Source of the DNA: an archaeon
GTDB lineage: Archaea > Iainarchaeota > Iainarchaeia > Iainarchaeales > Iainarchaeaceae
NCBI GenBank assembly: GCA_005239615.1
Contig: SBBR01000056.1
Coordinates: 1 to 9,442 of the forward strand
Length of the DNA stretch: 9,442 nt
Direction: 5' to 3'
In this document: piece after piece, positions 7,186 to 9,442 of the stretch
Position numbering within the stretch: the first letter of the stretch is position 1
How the letters are laid out: each line of letters starts with the position of its first letter
Program-made: the position numbers and the translations under genes
Notes under the pieces: model-generated
Told to the model about the DNA's origin: nothing
What the model saw: only the letters and a program-made list of their open reading frames with translations
Database searches by the model: none

Positions 7186-7854
7186 CTAAATCTCGCTCCC
7201 TTTACCGTAGAAGTGCCTTGCGACGATAGGACTCCCAACCAACAGCGCCTTCTCTGATTCCTCACCTCTTCCTGAATCGTTCAGGAACAGTAGGACAGAG
7301 TGGCGGTCAAAGACTATGAATCGCAGACCGTCGGTTTGCCTTGAAATTACCTGCACCCCGCCCTTCTCAAGTTGCCGGAAGCGGTCGGAGAAAAATGCCC
7401 TATTGTTGCGCAGGCCTTCAGCCGTGCTGCTAATTAGGACAGATTCCCTACACGAGTCTAGCTTCTGAGTTATGAAGGCGTAAATGTTCTTTGTGCCCTC
7501 CACGAGCACGGCGGACTCCTGAAATCCCTGATGCTGCGGCGACGAGGCTTTCTCAATCGCCTCAGCCACAGCGCTGATCTCCCTAAACTCAGCCTCGAGC
7601 TGCTGCGACCTCGCCTTTGCAAGCACTTCAACTGCCGATGTAGGTTTCAGAGCTGAATACCTCGCCGGCTTTGAGGGTGCCCTCCCAACAAACCCTTTCT
7701 TTTCGAGGGAGAAAAGCACGTCGTAGACCCTTGCACGCGGTATCCCAGCCTTCTTGCTCACGGCGATAGCCTGTGACGGGCCGAATGAAAGAAGCGCCCT
7801 GTACGCCCTTGCCTCGTATTCATTCAGGCCGAGCTTCCTGATGTTTTCAATCAT
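7186..7854 (-). CDS. TrmB-family transcriptional regulator
   Basis: 222 residues. The N-terminal 70 residues form a winged helix typical of TrmB (PF01978): IRKLGLNEYEARAYRALL, then the recognition-helix area KKAGIPRARVYDVLFSLEKKG and a wing with RYSALKP. A helical segment (about 72-104) probably mediates dimer formation. Residues 113-222 resemble the phospholipase-D-like effector region of short TrmB proteins (VLISSTAEGL, then RFRQLEKGGVQV). The longer sugar-binding domain of classical TrmB is absent, so the ligand cannot be told. The frame could begin at 7968, but the 38-residue extension would be encoded across the gene's own TATA box. ATG 7854 lies about 29 bases from the box centre and lacks a ribosome site, as expected for a leaderless mRNA. 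It is divergent from the aminotransferase gene and convergent with the surface operon. Control of itself and the aminotransferase is inferred from position only. Confidence 0.9.
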   Translation of the reverse strand: MIENIRKLGLNEYEARAYRALLSFGPSQAIAVSKKAGIPRARVYDVLFSLEKKGFVGRAPSKPARYSALKPTSAVEVLAKARSQQLEAEFREISAVAEAIEKASSPQHQGFQESAVLVEGTKNIYAFITQKLDSCRESVLISSTAEGLRNNRAFFSDRFRQLEKGGVQVISRQTDGLRFIVFDRHSVLLFLNDSGRGEESEKALLVGSPIVARHFYGKGSEI

Positions 7855-7878
7855 TGTTGACTTTACTAGTGCGTTTTC

Positions 7879-7887
7879 TATATAAAA
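7879..7887 (-). promoter_or_regulatory. TATA box of the TrmB-like gene
   Basis: On the minus strand this reads TTTTATATA, preceded by GAAAAGCC in the BRE position. Its centre is about 29 bases upstream of the ATG at 7854, so transcription should start at or just before that ATG. This is the main reason for choosing the shorter protein. Confidence 0.7.
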
Positions 7888-7908
7888 GGCTTTTCGTGGC
7901 AGGAAGGG

Positions 7909-7995
7909 TTTGCCCCATCCGGAACAAAAACAAAAAAATTGTCCGGTTGGGTCCGGAATGCCAGCCATTCAAGGATAAAGTTGCTACGGGGCAAA
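7909..7995. promoter_or_regulatory. Inverted repeat pair TTTGCCCC / GGGGCAAA between divergent promoters
   Basis: TTTGCCCC at 7909-7916 and its exact complement GGGGCAAA at 7988-7995 are placed about 21 bases upstream of the regulator's TATA box and about 25 bases upstream of the aminotransferase's TATA-like element. The near-symmetric positions suggest paired sites for one dimeric regulator. Three TCCGG motifs (7918, 7942, 7952) lie between them. An 8-bp pair in a region this size can also arise by chance. Confidence 0.35.
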
Positions 7996-8020
7996 TGCAC
8001 AGCGCCCTGCACCGCCCTCG

Positions 8021-8028
8021 AATAAAAA
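8021..8028 (+). promoter_or_regulatory. TATA-like element of the aminotransferase gene
   Basis: AATAAAAA is centred about 27 bases before the ATG at 8051, in the right place for a leaderless transcript, and no Shine-Dalgarno precedes that ATG. The sequence is a weak TATA match, so an activator may be needed. Confidence 0.45.
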
Positions 8029-8050
8029 CCTTGCCAACCAACTCTAACCT

Positions 8051-9274
8051 ATGGGCATGCGGAAAATACCCCCTTCGCTGAGGGCTGGCCTCATAAGGCA
8101 CGCGACGCGCGACGTCGTGCCAATCGCCGAGGAAGTCGAGAAGGTCGGGAAGAATGTGCTCTACCTTAACATCGGCGACCCGATGGTGTTCGACTACAGG
8201 ACGCCGGAGCACCTTTGGCGCGCCATTGATGAAAATAGAAAGAAGGCAGAGGGCTACACCGATTCCCTCGGCTACATCGGCGCGAGGCAGGCGGTCGCAA
8301 ATTACGCGAAGAGGATGGGCGCGCCGGGCGTTACAGCGGAAGACGCCATAACTTTCGTGGGTGGAAGCGAGGCCATAATAACCGCGATGCAGGCTCTCCT
8401 GAACCGCGGCGAGAACATGCTCATTCCTAGCCCCGGCTACTCGATTTTCTCTGGGGAGCTTTCATTCCTCGAATGCCCCCTGAATGAGTATTGGCTCGAC
8501 GAGGAGAACTCATGGCAGCCTGACGTGGAGCAGATAGAGGAGCAGGTGAATAAAAAGACCCGCGCAATCCTCGTGATAAACCCGAACAACCCCACTGGCT
8601 CTGTTTCCTCGAAGACGACGCTAAAAAAAATAATTGATGTTGCGGGCGCCCATGAAATACCCATATTCGCGGACGAAACCTACGACCAGCTCCTCTTCGA
8701 CGGCGAAAAATTCACCTCGATGGCCTCAATCGCAGGCGACGTTCCTGTCGTTTCATTCGGTAGTATCTCGAAGAACTACCTTGCACCTGGCTTTCGCGGA
8801 GGTTGGCTCTACAGGCACGACCCACAAGGCGCCCTCAACGATTACTTTGAGACTATAAAGAAAATCTCACGCCTGCGCCTCTCCACTGTGGCGCCGGTTC
8901 AGTTCGCAATGGAAGCAGCGCTTAAAGGCCCACAGGACCACCTAAAAGAGCTTATCCCAAAGCTGCAGAAGCGCCGTGACCTGACATTTAAAAGGCTCAA
9001 CGAAATCGAAGGCCTGAGCTGTGTTAAGCCAAAGGGCGCGTTCTACGCTTACCCACGCATAAACTTTCCCCTGCCAAACGACTCCGACCGAGAATTCATA
9101 ATTTCGCTTGTCAGGGAAACTGGAGTACTGTGCGTCTACGGCGAGGGCTTCGGGCAGAAAAAAGGCACGCACCATTTCCGCATCGTATTTTTGCCGCCTG
9201 AAGAAGTCCTCTCCGAGGCATTTGACAAAATTGAGGGGTTTGTGGGAAAGAACTACCTAAAAAAAGGGCAGTAA
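8051..9274 (+). CDS. PLP-dependent class I/II aminotransferase, probable alanine aminotransferase type
   Basis: 407 residues, full length for fold-type I aminotransferases. Visible landmarks are the N-terminal substrate-loop region LNIGDPMVFDY (39-49), the phosphate-binding GGSEA (104-108), Tyr130 stacking in PSPGY, NPNNPTG (177-183), DETYDQL (208-214; Asp208 to the pyridine nitrogen, Tyr211 to O3'), the Schiff-base Lys241 in SFGSISK, Arg249 in APGFRGGW, and the carboxylate-binding Arg377 in HHFRIVFLPP. The IGDP...FD...PEH pattern, WQPD (155-158) and the C-terminal FRxVFLPP match the archaeal alanine aminotransferase type (as in Pyrococcus) better than aspartate aminotransferases. The likely reaction is alanine + 2-oxoglutarate to pyruvate + glutamate, in the cytoplasm, but substrate choice cannot be proven from sequence. 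ATG 8051 fits leaderless spacing; a second ATG at 8057 is possible. It is divergent from the TrmB-like gene. The 3' end overlaps a minus-strand open frame by 22 bases. Confidence 0.93.
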   Translation: MGMRKIPPSLRAGLIRHATRDVVPIAEEVEKVGKNVLYLNIGDPMVFDYRTPEHLWRAIDENRKKAEGYTDSLGYIGARQAVANYAKRMGAPGVTAEDAITFVGGSEAIITAMQALLNRGENMLIPSPGYSIFSGELSFLECPLNEYWLDEENSWQPDVEQIEEQVNKKTRAILVINPNNPTGSVSSKTTLKKIIDVAGAHEIPIFADETYDQLLFDGEKFTSMASIAGDVPVVSFGSISKNYLAPGFRGGWLYRHDPQGALNDYFETIKKISRLRLSTVAPVQFAMEAALKGPQDHLKELIPKLQKRRDLTFKRLNEIEGLSCVKPKGAFYAYPRINFPLPNDSDREFIISLVRETGVLCVYGEGFGQKKGTHHFRIVFLPPEEVLSEAFDKIEGFVGKNYLKKGQ

Positions 9275-9442
9275 TTCCGTGCCCCATGTATTTTGTAGTA
9301 AAGTATCGTCTCGTATTCTTCTATGTGCTCTGGATATTTCTGCCTGAGCGCCGCGGGCTGAAGCCCAGCGAAGCATTTTCCGTCAACGGAAATTCCCGCA
9401 GGGATTTGGGTTGGCGGGGTCTCATAAACTACCGCCAACGGA
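9253..9442 (-). CDS. Possible C-terminus of an unrecognised protein (partial)
   Basis: A minus-strand frame open from the right window edge ends with TAG at 9253-9255. It encodes about 62 residues with a plausible protein composition: a helical acidic/tyrosine-rich stretch (QKYPEHIEEYETILYYKI) and the ending HGARNYCPFFR. It would be convergent with the aminotransferase gene and share its last 22 bases. I do not recognise the family. Two things weaken the call. The segment is packed with inverted repeats, and a terminator-like hairpin plus T7 lies just before the stop codon, so the reading could be an accident of a structured RNA. Confidence 0.42.
   Translation of the reverse strand, partial: PLAVVYETPPTQIPAGISVDGKCFAGLQPAALRQKYPEHIEEYETILYYKIHGARNYCPFFR
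9259..9284 (-). terminator. Hairpin plus T7 on the minus strand
   Basis: Read on the minus strand: GGGCA, a 9-base loop and TGCCC, followed directly by TTTTTTT (plus-strand A run 9259-9265). The stem is only 5 bp, but a T tract alone can stop archaeal RNA polymerase. It would end a minus-strand transcript entering from the right, within the end of the aminotransferase gene. Confidence 0.45.
9352..9439. repeat. Run of four consecutive inverted repeats
   Basis: In order: CGCGGGC (9352-9358) with GCCCAGCG (9363-9370), one A bulged, around a four-base loop TGAA. Then TTTCCGT (9377-9383) with ACGGAAA (9386-9392). Then TCCC (9395-9398) with GGGA around GCA, partly competing with the previous one through flanking A/T. 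Last, GTTGGCGG (9410-9417) with CCGCCAAC (9432-9439). Together they cover nearly every base, which is unusual for plain coding DNA and suggests a structured RNA or a repeat element continuing past the window edge. Confidence 0.5.

Noticed and set aside
7855..7968. 38-residue N-terminal extension of the TrmB-like protein
   Set aside because: It would be encoded across the gene's own TATA box and upstream region, and the family normally begins right at the winged helix; ATG 7854 fits leaderless spacing.
7854..8081. Plus-strand 75-codon open frame in the divergent intergenic region
   Set aside because: It covers both promoters, overlaps the aminotransferase start in another frame and has no recognisable content.
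9253..9442. Match of the right-edge structured region to RNase P RNA, SRP RNA or rRNA
   Set aside because: I looked for the conserved core motifs of these RNAs on the minus strand and did not find them.

Overview
The window looks archaeal, most likely a moderately GC-rich uncultivated lineage (DPANN-like in style, not proven). The evidence is TTTATATA/TTTTATATA-type TATA boxes, two genes whose ATG sits about 27-29 bases from the centre of a TATA-like box as in leaderless mRNAs, a TrmB-type winged-helix regulator, an alanine-aminotransferase-like enzyme of the Thermococcales type, strong use of AGG for arginine, and long membrane-anchored proteins built of Ig-like beta-sandwich repeats of the COG1470/NEW3 kind.

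Left three quarters (1-7159): four same-strand genes for extracytoplasmic Ig-like repeat proteins, each ending in a single C-terminal membrane helix. The first is cut by the window edge (ends 1163). A 315-base intergenic region rich in inverted repeats (1164-1478) carries a canonical TATA box at 1369-1376. It is followed by three tightly packed genes: 1479-2399 (306 aa), 2404-4722 (772 aa) and 4724-7159 (811 aa). The gaps between them are only 4 and 1 bases, so they are almost certainly one operon. The proteins share domain design, scattered N-glycosylation sequons and, in several domains, paired cysteines. They differ in number of domains, linkers and cytoplasmic tails. The simplest reading is a co-made set of cell-surface proteins that assemble with each other, as an envelope or S-layer scaffold, an adhesion complex or a contact structure. 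No catalytic domain is visible, and the function is unknown.

Right quarter (7186-9442): a convergent TrmB-like regulator on the minus strand (7186-7854), then a divergent promoter region of 196 bases (7855-8050), then a PLP-dependent class I/II aminotransferase on the plus strand (8051-9274). The promoter region has a TATA element for each gene, an 8-bp inverted repeat placed almost symmetrically between them, and three TCCGG motifs. This suggests, but does not show, that the regulator controls itself and the aminotransferase.

Right edge (9253-9442): a minus-strand open frame runs in from outside the window and overlaps the aminotransferase 3' end. The same stretch holds a run of four consecutive hairpins and a terminator-like hairpin plus T7 on the minus strand. 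It may therefore be the 3' end of a protein gene, a structured RNA, or both.

No tRNA, rRNA, CRISPR array, transposase or other mobile element was recognised.
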